Positions 22,962-30,817 of a stretch of DNA of 64,000 bases are shown here, one piece after another (the first letter of the stretch is position 1; each line of letters opens with the position of its first letter). Position numbers and translations under genes: made by a program. The notes under the pieces were generated by a model. That model searched no databases and had not been told where the DNA came from. It worked only from the letters and a program-made list of their open reading frames with translations. The stretch is from Nesterenkonia halotolerans (GTDB lineage: Bacteria > Actinomycetota > Actinomycetes > Actinomycetales > Micrococcaceae): the NCBI RefSeq assembly GCF_014874065.1, contig NZ_JADBEE010000001.1, forward strand, positions 1 to 64,000, given 5' to 3'.

Positions 22962-24191
22962 TCAGTAGAGCGCTGCTTCGACCTGCCGGGTGATCGACGC
23001 GATGGCTTCCCAGTCCGAGCCCTCGGACATGATCGAGAGCACGTAGGTGCCCTGCGGGTGTCGCACGATCGCGGCATCGTTGAGGTACCCGTCGATGAAG
23101 CCCACCTTGTTCAGCACCGTGCCGGCGCTGCCCGAGGGGATGCCTTGGCGGAAGATGTTGCTCCCCAGTGCGCCCAGCAGTCGGGAACGGCTGTCCTGTC
23201 TCAGGCCGAGCTGGCCGGTCTCGAGGCGGGTGAGGAACGCGGTGAGGTCATTGGCCGAGGTGCGCGCGTAGGCGGGGATGAAGTCGGTGGCCGGCCCGCC
23301 GGTCTCGGCGGCGATGTCGCGCAGGCCCCGCCAGCCCAGCTCATCGCGGAACACGTCGGCGCAGGGGTTGTCGCTGAGCGAGATCATCTCGGTCAGGCAG
23401 GTGGCGCGGTCGCGGCCGCCGTCGACGGTGTCGTCCCAGTCCATCTCACCGGACTCGACCCGGTCCAGGATGCCGTAGGCGACGAAGAGCTTATAGGTGC
23501 TGGCGCTGACCCGTGATTCGCCCCCGGCGGTCGAGGCGCTGCGACCCTGTCCGCCGATCTCGGTGAGGCTGATCGAGATGTCGCCGGAGTGAGAAGCTGC
23601 GAGGTCGGCCAGGTAAGCATCGAGATCACCGGTGAAGGTGGAGTCCGCGGGCGCATCCGGCACCGGCTGCTGCGGGGCGGGCTCGGGGGAGGCATCCTGC
23701 TCCGCCTGGGCCTCTTCCTCCGCGCGGGCTGCCTCATCGGCCGCTTCCTGCTCTTCACGCTGCCGTTCGAGCTCCGCCTCGGCTTCGGCCTCTTCCTGGG
23801 CAAGCCGCTCCTGCTCCTCCGCGAGCTCCTGCAGGTGCGCCTCACGGGCTTCGGCAAGGGCGGCGGCCCCCTCGGCGGCCGCCTCGCGCTGGGCATCCCG
23901 AGCGTCCTTCACCTCGGCAGCAAGTGCCGGGAGGGGCGCGTCGTCTGCGGCGGGGTCCTCGTCCTGGGGGTCTGCAGGGCTTCCGGGCTGCTCGCCGCTC
24001 TCACCGGTGCCGGCCAGCGCGGGCGCCGCATCCACGCCATGGGCCGGCACCGGAGCAGGCTGGAACACGGCAGGGCTGCATGAGGTGAGCAGCAGAGCGG
24101 CGGTGGCAAGACCGAGGGCTCGGTACGCGGGACTGTGCCGAGCAGGTCTGGCCTCCTGACCGCGACGGGGAAGGTTTTCGCGGGGAAGCAT
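22962..24191 (-). CDS. Lipoprotein with coiled coil and class A beta-lactamase-like serine hydrolase domain
   Basis: A 409-residue exported protein. The lipobox LLLTSC (Cys near residue 39) marks it as a lipoprotein. An Ala/Glu-rich, coiled-coil-like stalk (about residues 85-175) leads to a penicillin-recognising domain. That domain has SxxK in SASTYK, SDN in SLSDNPC and KVG where class A enzymes carry K(T/S)G. The SDN and SxxK motifs fit a beta-lactamase or D,D-peptidase-like fold. The KVG change leaves true beta-lactamase activity uncertain. The ATG at 24191 is preferred to a TTG at 24209. Confidence 0.8.
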   Translation of the reverse strand: MLPRENLPRRGQEARPARHSPAYRALGLATAALLLTSCSPAVFQPAPVPAHGVDAAPALAGTGESGEQPGSPADPQDEDPAADDAPLPALAAEVKDARDAQREAAAEGAAALAEAREAHLQELAEEQERLAQEEAEAEAELERQREEQEAADEAARAEEEAQAEQDASPEPAPQQPVPDAPADSTFTGDLDAYLADLAASHSGDISISLTEIGGQGRSASTAGGESRVSASTYKLFVAYGILDRVESGEMDWDDTVDGGRDRATCLTEMISLSDNPCADVFRDELGWRGLRDIAAETGGPATDFIPAYARTSANDLTAFLTRLETGQLGLRQDSRSRLLGALGSNIFRQGIPSGSAGTVLNKVGFIDGYLNDAAIVRHPQGTYVLSIMSEGSDWEAIASITRQVEAALY

Positions 24192-24286
24192 CGTTCTGAT
24201 CGTATCCAAGCTTGGCGGAGGGATCCGGGATTTACGTGGGCGATGACGGGTAAGGGCTGATCAGCGCCGTACCCGCGCGCGTGTCC

Positions 24287-24832
24287 TCACCTGCGGAAGG
24301 GGGAGTCCGCCAGGAACGCCGCAGCGCGCTCGCGCTGCGAAGATGTCAGCCGCAGCAGTCGGCCGGTGGGGGCGTCCAGGAAGGCCAGCTGGGTCTCGGC
24401 GAGAACGCAGCGCGTGCCGTCGACCCCGTCGCGGACCTCGTAGGCCAGGGTCAGACCGGCGCCCTTGAGCGTGGTGACCCAGACGTCGACGTCGGCGGGC
24501 ACATCGCGGTACTCCAGGCTGGCCAGATACCGCACCCGATGCTCGACGACGAGCGCCTGTGCTCCTTCGGGAAGCTCATTGAACAGCGCCGAGAGCGGCT
24601 CGCCCACCGGGTAGCCGGTGTTCGCCGGGGCCCCGAAGGCCCGGATGCGAGCCTCCTCGAGCACCCGCACGATCTCCACGTTGTTGATGTGCCCATAGGC
24701 GTCCATATCGCCCCAGCGCAGCGGCACCCGGGTCCGCAGTCGCGGAGGGGATGTCTCGGCGGATGCTGTTGGACTGGCGGTGGCGGTGTTTGGAGTGTCG
24801 CGGTGGGTAGCGGTGGGTGTGGCGTCGGTCAT
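24287..24832 (-). CDS. Acyl-CoA thioesterase (4HBT hot-dog family)
   Basis: A 181-residue protein whose hot-dog domain begins at about residue 35 with RWGDMDAYGHINNVEIVRVLEEAR. This is the signature of 4-hydroxybenzoyl-CoA/YbgC-FadM thioesterases, with the catalytic Asp in DMDAYGH. A Thr/Pro/Ala-rich disordered N-terminus precedes it. It hydrolyses acyl-CoA esters, and the substrate is not readable. It is on the same strand as the ABC exporter but separated from it by a palindromic repeat. Confidence 0.87.
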   Translation of the reverse strand: MTDATPTATHRDTPNTATASPTASAETSPPRLRTRVPLRWGDMDAYGHINNVEIVRVLEEARIRAFGAPANTGYPVGEPLSALFNELPEGAQALVVEHRVRYLASLEYRDVPADVDVWVTTLKGAGLTLAYEVRDGVDGTRCVLAETQLAFLDAPTGRLLRLTSSQRERAAAFLADSPFRR

Positions 24833-24859
24833 GCAGCCAGCCTACCCACCCCACCCCCA

Positions 24860-24932
24860 CGTTTTACCCCGTCCTATGTGGTCTACCGGGCCGACCGTCG
24901 GGCCGGTAAACCACGTTAGGGGAGGTAAAACG
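24860..24932. repeat. 73-bp near-perfect palindrome
   Basis: Two 36-nt arms (24860-24895 and 24897-24932) are reverse complements at about 29 of 36 positions around one central base. The outer ends read CGTTTTACC and GGTAAAACG. There is no T-tract after the stem on either strand, so it is not a standard terminator. It lies between the ABC permease stop and the thioesterase start. A miniature inverted-repeat element or REP-like sequence is possible. Confidence 0.75.
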
Positions 24933-24944
24933 CTGAAGGGTCGA

Positions 24945-25760
24945 TCAGCCGCGAGAGACTCGTCCGCGCAGGGCCCCGAAGGCGAGCGTGAAGCTCAGCG
25001 CGCCCACGATGAAGATCGCCAGCAGTCCCGGCCAGAGGTCTGCCCAGATCCACCCTTCCGAGAGCAGCGAGCGCAGCGTCGCCAACAGGTAGGTGATCGG
25101 GTTGTAGTCGGCGATGGCGGCGAGCCACCCGGTCAGTGCGTCCAGCGGAAGGAACGACGTGGTGAGGAAGGCGAAGGGGAAGAACAGCAGGAACGAGGAG
25201 TTCACCGCCGCCGGGCTGCCCGTGCGCAGCGCGATGGCGTAGGGGAAGCCGGTGAAGGCCAGGCCCCAGAGCCCTCCGATCAGGACGAAGGCGAGGGCGC
25301 CGAGCACTCCGGTCGCGAACTCTACCCCCACCAGGAATCCCAGGATCAGCACCGGGACGCAGAGCGCCATCACCAGCGCGAGATCGGCGACCATGAGTCC
25401 CAGGAGGAGCGCGGTCCGGCTCATCGGGGTGAGCAGCAACCGGTCGAAATAGCCGCTGCTGATATCGGTGACCAGGTCGCTCGCCCGGGAGACGCCGGTG
25501 ACGGCGAAGACGATGGCCACGGGGAGCTGGAAGGCGCGAAAGTCTTCCACGCCGATGCCCTGTGCCACCGATTCCAGGGCGCCGATGTTCACCACGAAGA
25601 AGAACAGCGGGATGATCAGCGCGGGGATCACTGCGGCTGGATCTCGCGGGATCGCGCGCAGCGCCCGGTATGCCACGGAGGTCAGGTCTCGGAGGAACCC
25701 GGCGTTCTTCGGTTCGATCCGAGTGACCGGGGGAGCAGCGGCGGTGGTGGATGAGTTCAC
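24945..25760 (-). CDS. ABC-2 type transporter permease (DrrB-like)
   Basis: A 271-residue membrane protein with about six transmembrane helices and the ABC-2 signature near the C-terminus (FPFAFLTTSFLPLDALTGWLAAIADYNPITYLL). It forms the membrane part of an exporter with the ATPase encoded just upstream. The GTG start overlaps the ATPase stop by 4 nt. DrrAB systems export hydrophobic drugs or lipids, and the substrate here is unknown. Confidence 0.9.
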   Translation of the reverse strand: MNSSTTAAAPPVTRIEPKNAGFLRDLTSVAYRALRAIPRDPAAVIPALIIPLFFFVVNIGALESVAQGIGVEDFRAFQLPVAIVFAVTGVSRASDLVTDISSGYFDRLLLTPMSRTALLLGLMVADLALVMALCVPVLILGFLVGVEFATGVLGALAFVLIGGLWGLAFTGFPYAIALRTGSPAAVNSSFLLFFPFAFLTTSFLPLDALTGWLAAIADYNPITYLLATLRSLLSEGWIWADLWPGLLAIFIVGALSFTLAFGALRGRVSRG

Positions 25761-26761
25761 TTCGGCTCCTGGGGGTTCTGCGAGGCGGAGGCGCTGGCCA
25801 TGAACGCGCTGGAATCGGCGATGCGCTCACCGGTGACGGAGAGGAAGACATCATCGAGCGAGGGTCGGCGCAGGGAGAGCTCGATGACGTCGATCTCGGT
25901 CACCTGGGCCAGAGCCACGGCGATCGGGCTGATGGCCGAAGGACCGTCGGAGACGCTCAAGGTCAGCGATGGCCCGTTCACCTCAATGTGCTCCACCATG
26001 GGCAGGGGATCCAGCGCTTCTCGAGTCAGCACAGGATCACCCTCCACGGTCACGATCACCACATCTGTGCCGATCAGGCGCTTGAGCTCGGTAGGTGTCC
26101 CCTCGGCGACCAGCTTGCCCTGGTTGATGATGCCCACCCGGTCGGCGAGCTCATCGGCCTCCTCCAGGTACTGGGTGGTGAGGAAGACCGTCATCCCAAG
26201 GTCGTCGTTCAACCGGCGGACCTCCTGCCAGACCTTTGCGCGGCTGACCGGGTCCAATCCGGTGGTCGGTTCGTCGAGGAAGAGGACCTGGGGATCATGG
26301 ACCAGCGCCAGCGCGAGGTCCAGGCGCCGCTTCATGCCTCCGGAGTAGGTGCCGATCCGTCGGTCGAGCGCGTCTCCGATGTCCACGAGGGTGATCAGCT
26401 GGTCCACCCGGGCCTTGGTGGCTTTGGCGGTGAGTCCGTAGAACCTGCCCTGAAGCGCCAGCATCTCCGCCCCGGTCTGCTTATCATCCAGGGCGGCCTC
26501 CTGCAGGGCGACGCCGGCGCGCAGCCGGACCTCTCCGGGCTGGGTTTCGACGTCGTAGCCGGCGACGCTCGCGCGGCCCGCCGAGGGTTTCAGCAAGGTA
26601 CAGAGCACCCGGGTGAGTGTGGACTTTCCGGCACCGTTGGGACCGAGGAATCCATAGATCTCGCCGGTCTTGACCTCCAGGCTGACACCGTCGACGGCGG
26701 CTAGGTCGCCGAAGCGCCGCTCCACACCTTCTGCGCTGATCGCTGTCTCGCTCGACGCCAT
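25757..26761 (-). CDS. Daunorubicin-resistance-type ABC transporter ATPase (DrrA-like)
   Basis: A 334-residue ATPase. Walker A is GPNGAGKST (about residues 38-46), the signature is TYSGGMKRRLDLA, and Walker B is VLFLDEPTTGLD. The DrrA-type C-terminal extension (about residues 225-320) is present. It pairs with the ABC-2 permease. The divergent upstream region contains several palindromes that could bind a repressor, but no regulator gene is adjacent. Confidence 0.93.
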   Translation of the reverse strand: MASSETAISAEGVERRFGDLAAVDGVSLEVKTGEIYGFLGPNGAGKSTLTRVLCTLLKPSAGRASVAGYDVETQPGEVRLRAGVALQEAALDDKQTGAEMLALQGRFYGLTAKATKARVDQLITLVDIGDALDRRIGTYSGGMKRRLDLALALVHDPQVLFLDEPTTGLDPVSRAKVWQEVRRLNDDLGMTVFLTTQYLEEADELADRVGIINQGKLVAEGTPTELKRLIGTDVVIVTVEGDPVLTREALDPLPMVEHIEVNGPSLTLSVSDGPSAISPIAVALAQVTEIDVIELSLRRPSLDDVFLSVTGERIADSSAFMASASASQNPQEPK

Positions 26762-26821
26762 GATCGGGTCCCTTCAGAATGCAACGAGTCGTGTGCCAGG
26801 CAACGTTGATTCTGCGCGGCG

Positions 26822-26834
26822 CCGAAGTCTTCGG
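26822..26834. promoter_or_regulatory. Palindrome upstream of the ABC exporter operon
   Basis: CCGAAG-T-CTTCGG is a perfect 6-bp inverted repeat 61 bp upstream of the ATPase start. A second short palindrome, CAACGTTG, lies at 26801-26808. They could be operators, but no cognate regulator is identifiable. Confidence 0.35.
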
Positions 26835-26927
26835 ATGGCTAAGAATAGAAGCGCGGTGATTCGTCCGGCAATGCCGGTGGGCCGGTCAGGTGTATCTGCC
26901 TCCCAGGCCAAGCGACTTCGGCGGCCG

Positions 26928-26956
26928 CGCGACCAGCAAATTCTCTGCTGGTCGCG
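26928..26956. repeat. Hairpin in the divergent region before the DUF4287 gene
   Basis: CGCGACCAGC (26928-26937) and its exact complement GCTGGTCGCG (26947-26956) flank the AT-richer loop AAATTCTCT. No T-tract follows. It lies about 35 bp upstream of a -10-like CATAAT, so it may be a regulatory site. Confidence 0.55.
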
Positions 26957-27003
26957 GACCATTGCACTGGCGGTCCGTGCGTGCTGCGGTCCATAATCCC
27001 CTC

Positions 27004-27255
27004 ATGAGCCAGAGCCGCGTCACCGCACCGCAGATCAGCGCCTCCCAGAAGCCCAAGGGGCCAGCGTCTTATTTCCCCAGCATTGAGGAGAAGTACGGTG
27101 AACCCATGCAGCACTGGATCGACCTGGCGGTGCAGCTGCTGGACAGCGGGCTCTCCCACATGGAGACGGTGAATCACCTGAAGGAGAAGCACCAGCTCGG
27201 GCACGGTCATGCCAACGCGATCGTCGCCTACGTGAAGGCGAAGCTTGCCGAGTAG
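27004..27255 (+). CDS. DUF4287 domain protein
   Basis: An 83-residue protein with the DUF4287 pattern: SYFPSIEEKYGEPMQHWIDLA, then LDSGLSHMETVNHLKEKHQLGHGHANAIVAYVKAKL. The fold is small and helical and the function is unknown. CATAAT at 26992-26997 ends 6 nt before the ATG, suggesting a leaderless transcript. A second DUF4287-like gene, disrupted by a stop codon, lies at 46818-47363. Confidence 0.85.
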   Translation: MSQSRVTAPQISASQKPKGPASYFPSIEEKYGEPMQHWIDLAVQLLDSGLSHMETVNHLKEKHQLGHGHANAIVAYVKAKLAE

Positions 27256-27262
27256 AGAGATG

Positions 27263-27296
27263 AAAAACCCCGAACCGAAAGGTCCGAGGTGTTTCC
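27263..27296 (+). terminator. Weak terminator-like hairpin after the DUF4287 gene
   Basis: AACCCCGAACC-GAAA-GGTCCGAGGTGTTT forms an imperfect stem with a GAAA loop directly after the stop. The stem has mismatches and the T run is short, so efficiency is doubtful. Confidence 0.4.
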
Positions 27297-27480
27297 TGTT
27301 GAGAGCTATCAAGTTGTGATCATCCGCGTCTTGGTCGACCGGTGCACCGTCGCGTCCACTGTTCCCAGGTTCGGAAGATCAGAGTCCCAAGACTTTCATG
27401 GGTGTAGGACACTCAGCTGGCCCACTGGCCGGTCTTGTTTCATTTGACCGAATGTCGTCCCACCGGGTGGCTCAACCGAA

Positions 27481-27783
27481 TTACCGATAGTGGGCGGGTG
27501 GCTTGACGTTGAGACACTGGCTGAGAGCGGCGTGCAGCATGTTCCATTGGGACTTTGGCCAACGCGGGTCATGTACCTGGAATGGGGCAGAGTGGCTGAT
27601 GGACCCGTGCCAGACTTCGATAGTTGTGGGCCGGTAGCCCTGCGGTGCGCCGGTGAGGATGTCGATTCCGCGAACTCGGACCGTATATCCGTCGAGAGTC
27701 GCCTCGGTTGGTATGCCTTGGAAACTCTTGCTTTTGAGCGCGCGGATGAGGCGAGTGGTAAGCGACAGGGATAGCTTCTGCAT
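27481..27783 (-). CDS. Hypothetical protein
   Basis: A 100-residue frame with mixed composition (a basic N-terminus, then TVRVRGIDIL and TIEVWHGSISHSAPFQVHDPRWPKSQWNMLHAAL). No domain is recognised and the ribosome binding site is weak. An opposite-strand frame (27490-27774) overlaps it. The minus frame is preferred only because its hydrophobic and charged residues alternate more like a folded protein. It may be a decayed accessory gene, because it sits in a lower-GC stretch beside transposase debris. Confidence 0.3.
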   Translation of the reverse strand: MQKLSLSLTTRLIRALKSKSFQGIPTEATLDGYTVRVRGIDILTGAPQGYRPTTIEVWHGSISHSAPFQVHDPRWPKSQWNMLHAALSQCLNVKPPAHYR

Positions 27784-28083
27784 GGGGGCTCGTGTTCTTA
27801 GTCACAGTGGAGATCAAAGAACAGGCTATATGAACTTTTGTCTATATGTGCGAGTTTCGTCATGCTATTTTCCCAACCGTCAGGGGTGGGTGATCTTTAC
27901 TGAAACTATGACGCGAGGAGTGTTGAAGTGGGGCTCCGAGGCCATGTGGTGAGCTGAGACAAATTGCCCGGGGATAGGACGAAGGCCTCTGCTTCCCTAT
28001 ATCTGAAAGAACCCGAGGATCTTCGCGTACGTCGGGCCAGCGGTGCTGTTGCCGGAGCAGACTCTGCGCGGATACCCGGCGGG
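27784..28083. other. Lower-GC intergenic stretch, no gene recognised
   Basis: Noticeably more AT-rich than its surroundings (for example the TATATGAAC and TCTATATG segments near 27820-27850). No coding sequence, RNA or clear repeat is recognised. It leads into a transposase remnant, so it may be imported or decayed DNA. Confidence 0.45.
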
Positions 28084-28278
28084 GTGGAGATCCATCGAGA
28101 GCTGGCCTACGACGGGTGAATGAGACACATCGGGATCGATCGAATCCATGCGGGGACCCCCGCGGGGACGTTCATCAGAGATCGCCATGTGATCATCGCG
28201 GACAAACGCACCGGAGAGGTCTTGAGAGAACTGTTCCTTGATCCCACACGGGACTACCAGCCCCGTGGATCCGGGTAA
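28084..28278 (+). pseudogene. C-terminal remnant of an IS481-type transposase
   Basis: The frame reads VEIHRELAYDG, stop, MRHIGIDRIHAGTPAG, ending in TGEVLRELFLDPTRDYQP and a TAA at 28276. The RHIGI...HAGT...TGE.LR.L.LDP..DYQP pattern is the C-terminal domain of actinobacterial IS481-family transposases. An in-frame TGA at 28117-28119 interrupts it, and no DDE catalytic domain is found upstream. It is therefore a dead fragment. It lies directly beside tRNA-Pro, and the rest of the element has been lost. Confidence 0.75.
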
Positions 28279-28282
28279 GAAG

Positions 28283-28313
28283 AAAGGCCCTGAACCGTGG
28301 GTTCAGGGCCTTT
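28283..28313 (-). terminator. Terminator hairpin downstream of tRNA-Pro
   Basis: AAAGGCCCTGAACC (28283-28296) and its exact complement GGTTCAGGGCCTTT (28300-28313) form a 14-bp stem with a 3-nt loop. On the minus strand it lies 21 nt after the tRNA end, and the stem itself ends in TTT followed by CTTCT. The symmetry would also stop plus-strand reads. Confidence 0.8.
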
Positions 28314-28334
28314 CCGATGTACTGAGACATCACA

Positions 28335-28411
28335 TGGTCGGGCTAGCGGGATTTGAACCCACGACCTTCCGTCCCCCAGACGGACGCGCTACCAAGCTGC
28401 GCTATAGCCCG
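28335..28411 (-). tRNA. tRNA-Pro (anticodon GGG)
   Basis: The minus strand folds into a complete cloverleaf. The 7-bp acceptor is CGGGCTA with TAGCCCG. The anticodon arm is TCCGT-CTGGGGG-ACGGA with anticodon GGG, and the T arm contains GGTTCGAATCC. The discriminator A and a genomically encoded CCA (28335-28337) follow. Confidence 0.95.
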
Positions 28412-28578
28412 AAATCCTTCCAGCGAAGCCGCCGGAAGCACCAGGAAAGTCTACCGCATGATGTGGCTCGGAGCCGCATCGACCTCGGCCCACGCAGACA
28501 GACCCTGCTGGAGCGGATCGGCGGGTGGGGCGCAGGTCGCGCCCGCACCCCACTCACCGACCCGGCCTCAGCTAGATA

Positions 28579-29616
28579 TCAGCTTGAGGTGCTCTTGCGA
28601 GCCGATCCCCAGATATCGATGCCGCCGTCGACTGCGTGCTCGTCGATCGCGTCGAGCTCCTCCTGGGAGAAGCTGCGCTGGTCCAGCGCCGCCAGGTTGC
28701 TCTTGAGCTGTTCGGCGCGGCTGGCGCCGATGACGAGGGAAGTCACCCGCTCGTCGCGCAGCGCCCAGGCCAGCGCCATCTGTGCCAGGCTCTGTCCACG
28801 AGCTGAGGCGATGTCGTTGAGCGCACGGATGTGCTGGAGGTTCTCCTCGGTGAGGAAGTCATCGCGGAAGGACCCCTTGGTGGCCGCGCGGGAATCCGAG
28901 GGCACCCCGTTGAGGTACTTATCGGTCAGCATTCCCTGCGCCAGTGCGCTGAAGCCGATGACTCCCGCGCCGACCTCCTCGACCGCGTCGAGCAGACCCT
29001 CGGTCTCGATCCAGCGGTTCAGCATCGAGTACGAGGGCTGGTGGATCAGCAGCGGCGTGCCCAGGTCCTTCAGGATCGCCGCGGCCTTGCGGGTGTCCTC
29101 GGCGGAGTAGGAGGAGATGCCGGCGTAGAGCGCCTTGCCGGAACGGACGGCCGTGTCCAGCGCGGACATGGTCTCTTCCAGCGGGGTGTCTGCGTCTGGG
29201 CGGTGCGAGTAGAAGATGTCCACGTAGTCCAGGCCCATGCGGCTCAGCGACTGGTCCAGGCTGGAGAGCAGGTGCTTCCGGCTGCCGGTGGGTCCGCCGT
29301 AGGGACCGGGCCACATCGTCCAGCCGGCCTTCGTCGAGATGATCAGCTCATCGCGCAGTCCCGCGAAATCCTCGCGCAGGATCCGGCCGAAGTTGATCTC
29401 CGCCGAGCCTGGAGGCGGCCCGTAGTTGTTGGCCAGATCGAAGTGGGTGATCCCGTGGTCGAATGCCGTGTGAATGATCTCGCGCTGATTCTCCAGGGCG
29501 AAGTCGTCACCGAAGTTGTGCCACAGCCCCAGCGAGAGCGGGGGAAGCACCAGGCCGGAGCGGCCCACGCGGCGGTACTCCGCGTTGTCGTAGCGGTCTT
29601 CAGCGGGAACGTACAT
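28579..29616 (-). CDS. Aldo/keto reductase, YghZ-like
   Basis: A 345-residue AKR. The catalytic tetrad is recognisable: Asp in HFDLANNYG with Tyr four residues on, Lys in STKAGW, and His in FYSHRPD. The loop GPPPGSAE is typical of the AKR14/YghZ group, which reduces L-glyceraldehyde-3-phosphate and methylglyoxal with NADPH. The C-terminal NADPH-binding segment is VIGASRAEQLKSN. It stands alone between tRNA-Pro and the NAD biosynthesis operon. Confidence 0.92.
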   Translation of the reverse strand: MYVPAEDRYDNAEYRRVGRSGLVLPPLSLGLWHNFGDDFALENQREIIHTAFDHGITHFDLANNYGPPPGSAEINFGRILREDFAGLRDELIISTKAGWTMWPGPYGGPTGSRKHLLSSLDQSLSRMGLDYVDIFYSHRPDADTPLEETMSALDTAVRSGKALYAGISSYSAEDTRKAAAILKDLGTPLLIHQPSYSMLNRWIETEGLLDAVEEVGAGVIGFSALAQGMLTDKYLNGVPSDSRAATKGSFRDDFLTEENLQHIRALNDIASARGQSLAQMALAWALRDERVTSLVIGASRAEQLKSNLAALDQRSFSQEELDAIDEHAVDGGIDIWGSARKSTSS

Positions 29617-29698
29617 GGTGGCTCCTGGAATTCGAGGTGTCGGTGTTCAAAGATCGCGAAGCCCGCCGATCAGCACAGGAGGCAGGCCCTCGATCACC

Positions 29699-30817
29699 TT
29701 ACGCCTGTGCCGCGACTCCATGACCAGAAAGCGCTCGCGCGGCCAGGTCCAGCTCGGCAGCACTCACGGCCTCACCGAAGCTGAACCGCACCGCCGTCTG
29801 GGCCTCGGCATCGGAGTACCCCATGGCGTGCAGCGCCGGACTGGGCTCATCAGACCCTGCCGCACAGGCCGAGCCGGAGGAACAGAAGATGCCGTGGCGC
29901 TCCAGATCCAGCAGTGTGGACTCTCCGCTGCGTCCGGGCAGCACGAAGGAGGCGTGCCCGGCCAGCCGCTGGGACCGGTGACCGGTGAGCCGCGCACCCG
30001 GCACGCCGGACTCGACCGCCGCGACGAACCCATCCCGCTTCCGCGCCAAAACCTCTACCTCTGAAGCGGCAGCCAGTCGCAGAGCGGTGGCGATCCCCAC
30101 TGCCCCTGCGACGTTCTCGGTCCCGGAGCGCAGGTCTCGCTGCTGGCCGCCACCGTGGATCAGCGGTTCAAAAGGCGTCCGACGGCGCAGGTACAGCACC
30201 CCGCTGCCCTTGGGTGTGCCGAGCTTGTGTCCGGCAAGGCTCATCGCATTGACCCCGAGACCCTGCACATCCAGGGGGAGTGTCCCCGCGGCCTGCACCG
30301 CGTCGGTATGGAACGGGATGCGGTGTTCCGCGCACAGCGACGCCAGGGCGCTGACGTCCTGGACCGTGCCGACCTCGTTGTTCGCGTAGTGGATGGACAC
30401 CAGGGTGGTGTCCTGACGCAGCCGCTCCGCGAGCGCCGCGGGGGAGACGAGCCCGTCCCGGTCCACCGGGACCGTCTCCACCTCGTAGCCCATCCTGCCC
30501 AGCCAGGCCGCCGACTCGCTCACCGCTGGGTGCTCCTGCGCGGAGACCAGCACATGGCGCCCGCGGGGGTCTGCGAGCGCGATGCCCTTCAGCGCGGCAT
30601 TGTCCGACTCGGTGCCGCCGGAGGTGAAGATGATCTCGGCTGAGCGGGCGTTGAGGTATTCGGCGACCTCCGCGCGGGCAGCCTCCAACGCCCGGGAGGC
30701 CGCAGCCCCGGGCTCATGCACGCTGGAGGGGTTGGCGTAGCCGGTGAGATGGGGCCACATCGCCTCGAGGACCTCGCGGCGGACCGGAGCGGAGGCGGAC
30801 TCATCCAGGTAGATCAT
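29699..30817 (-). CDS. Cysteine desulfurase, NifS/IscS-like
   Basis: A 372-residue class V PLP aminotransferase-fold enzyme that removes sulfur from cysteine. The PLP Lys is in LAGHKLGTPKG, and TSGGTESDN and the His in AQEHPA line the cofactor pocket. The active-site Cys lies in the short loop FCSSGSACAAG. It is the last gene of nrtR-nadA-nadC and overlaps nadC by 4 nt. Its likely job is to supply sulfur for the [4Fe-4S] cluster of NadA. Confidence 0.9.
   Translation of the reverse strand: MIYLDESASAPVRREVLEAMWPHLTGYANPSSVHEPGAAASRALEAARAEVAEYLNARSAEIIFTSGGTESDNAALKGIALADPRGRHVLVSAQEHPAVSESAAWLGRMGYEVETVPVDRDGLVSPAALAERLRQDTTLVSIHYANNEVGTVQDVSALASLCAEHRIPFHTDAVQAAGTLPLDVQGLGVNAMSLAGHKLGTPKGSGVLYLRRRTPFEPLIHGGGQQRDLRSGTENVAGAVGIATALRLAAASEVEVLARKRDGFVAAVESGVPGARLTGHRSQRLAGHASFVLPGRSGESTLLDLERHGIFCSSGSACAAGSDEPSPALHAMGYSDAEAQTAVRFSFGEAVSAAELDLAARALSGHGVAAQA

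Noticed and set aside
27490..27774. Plus-strand frame of 94 residues
   Set aside because: It overlaps the minus-strand hypothetical frame, has no ribosome binding site or domain, and its composition looks random.
28238..29110. Plus-strand frames across tRNA-Pro containing GFEPTTFRPP
   Set aside because: This is the well-known artefact of translating through a tRNA gene, and the rest is antisense to the aldo/keto reductase.
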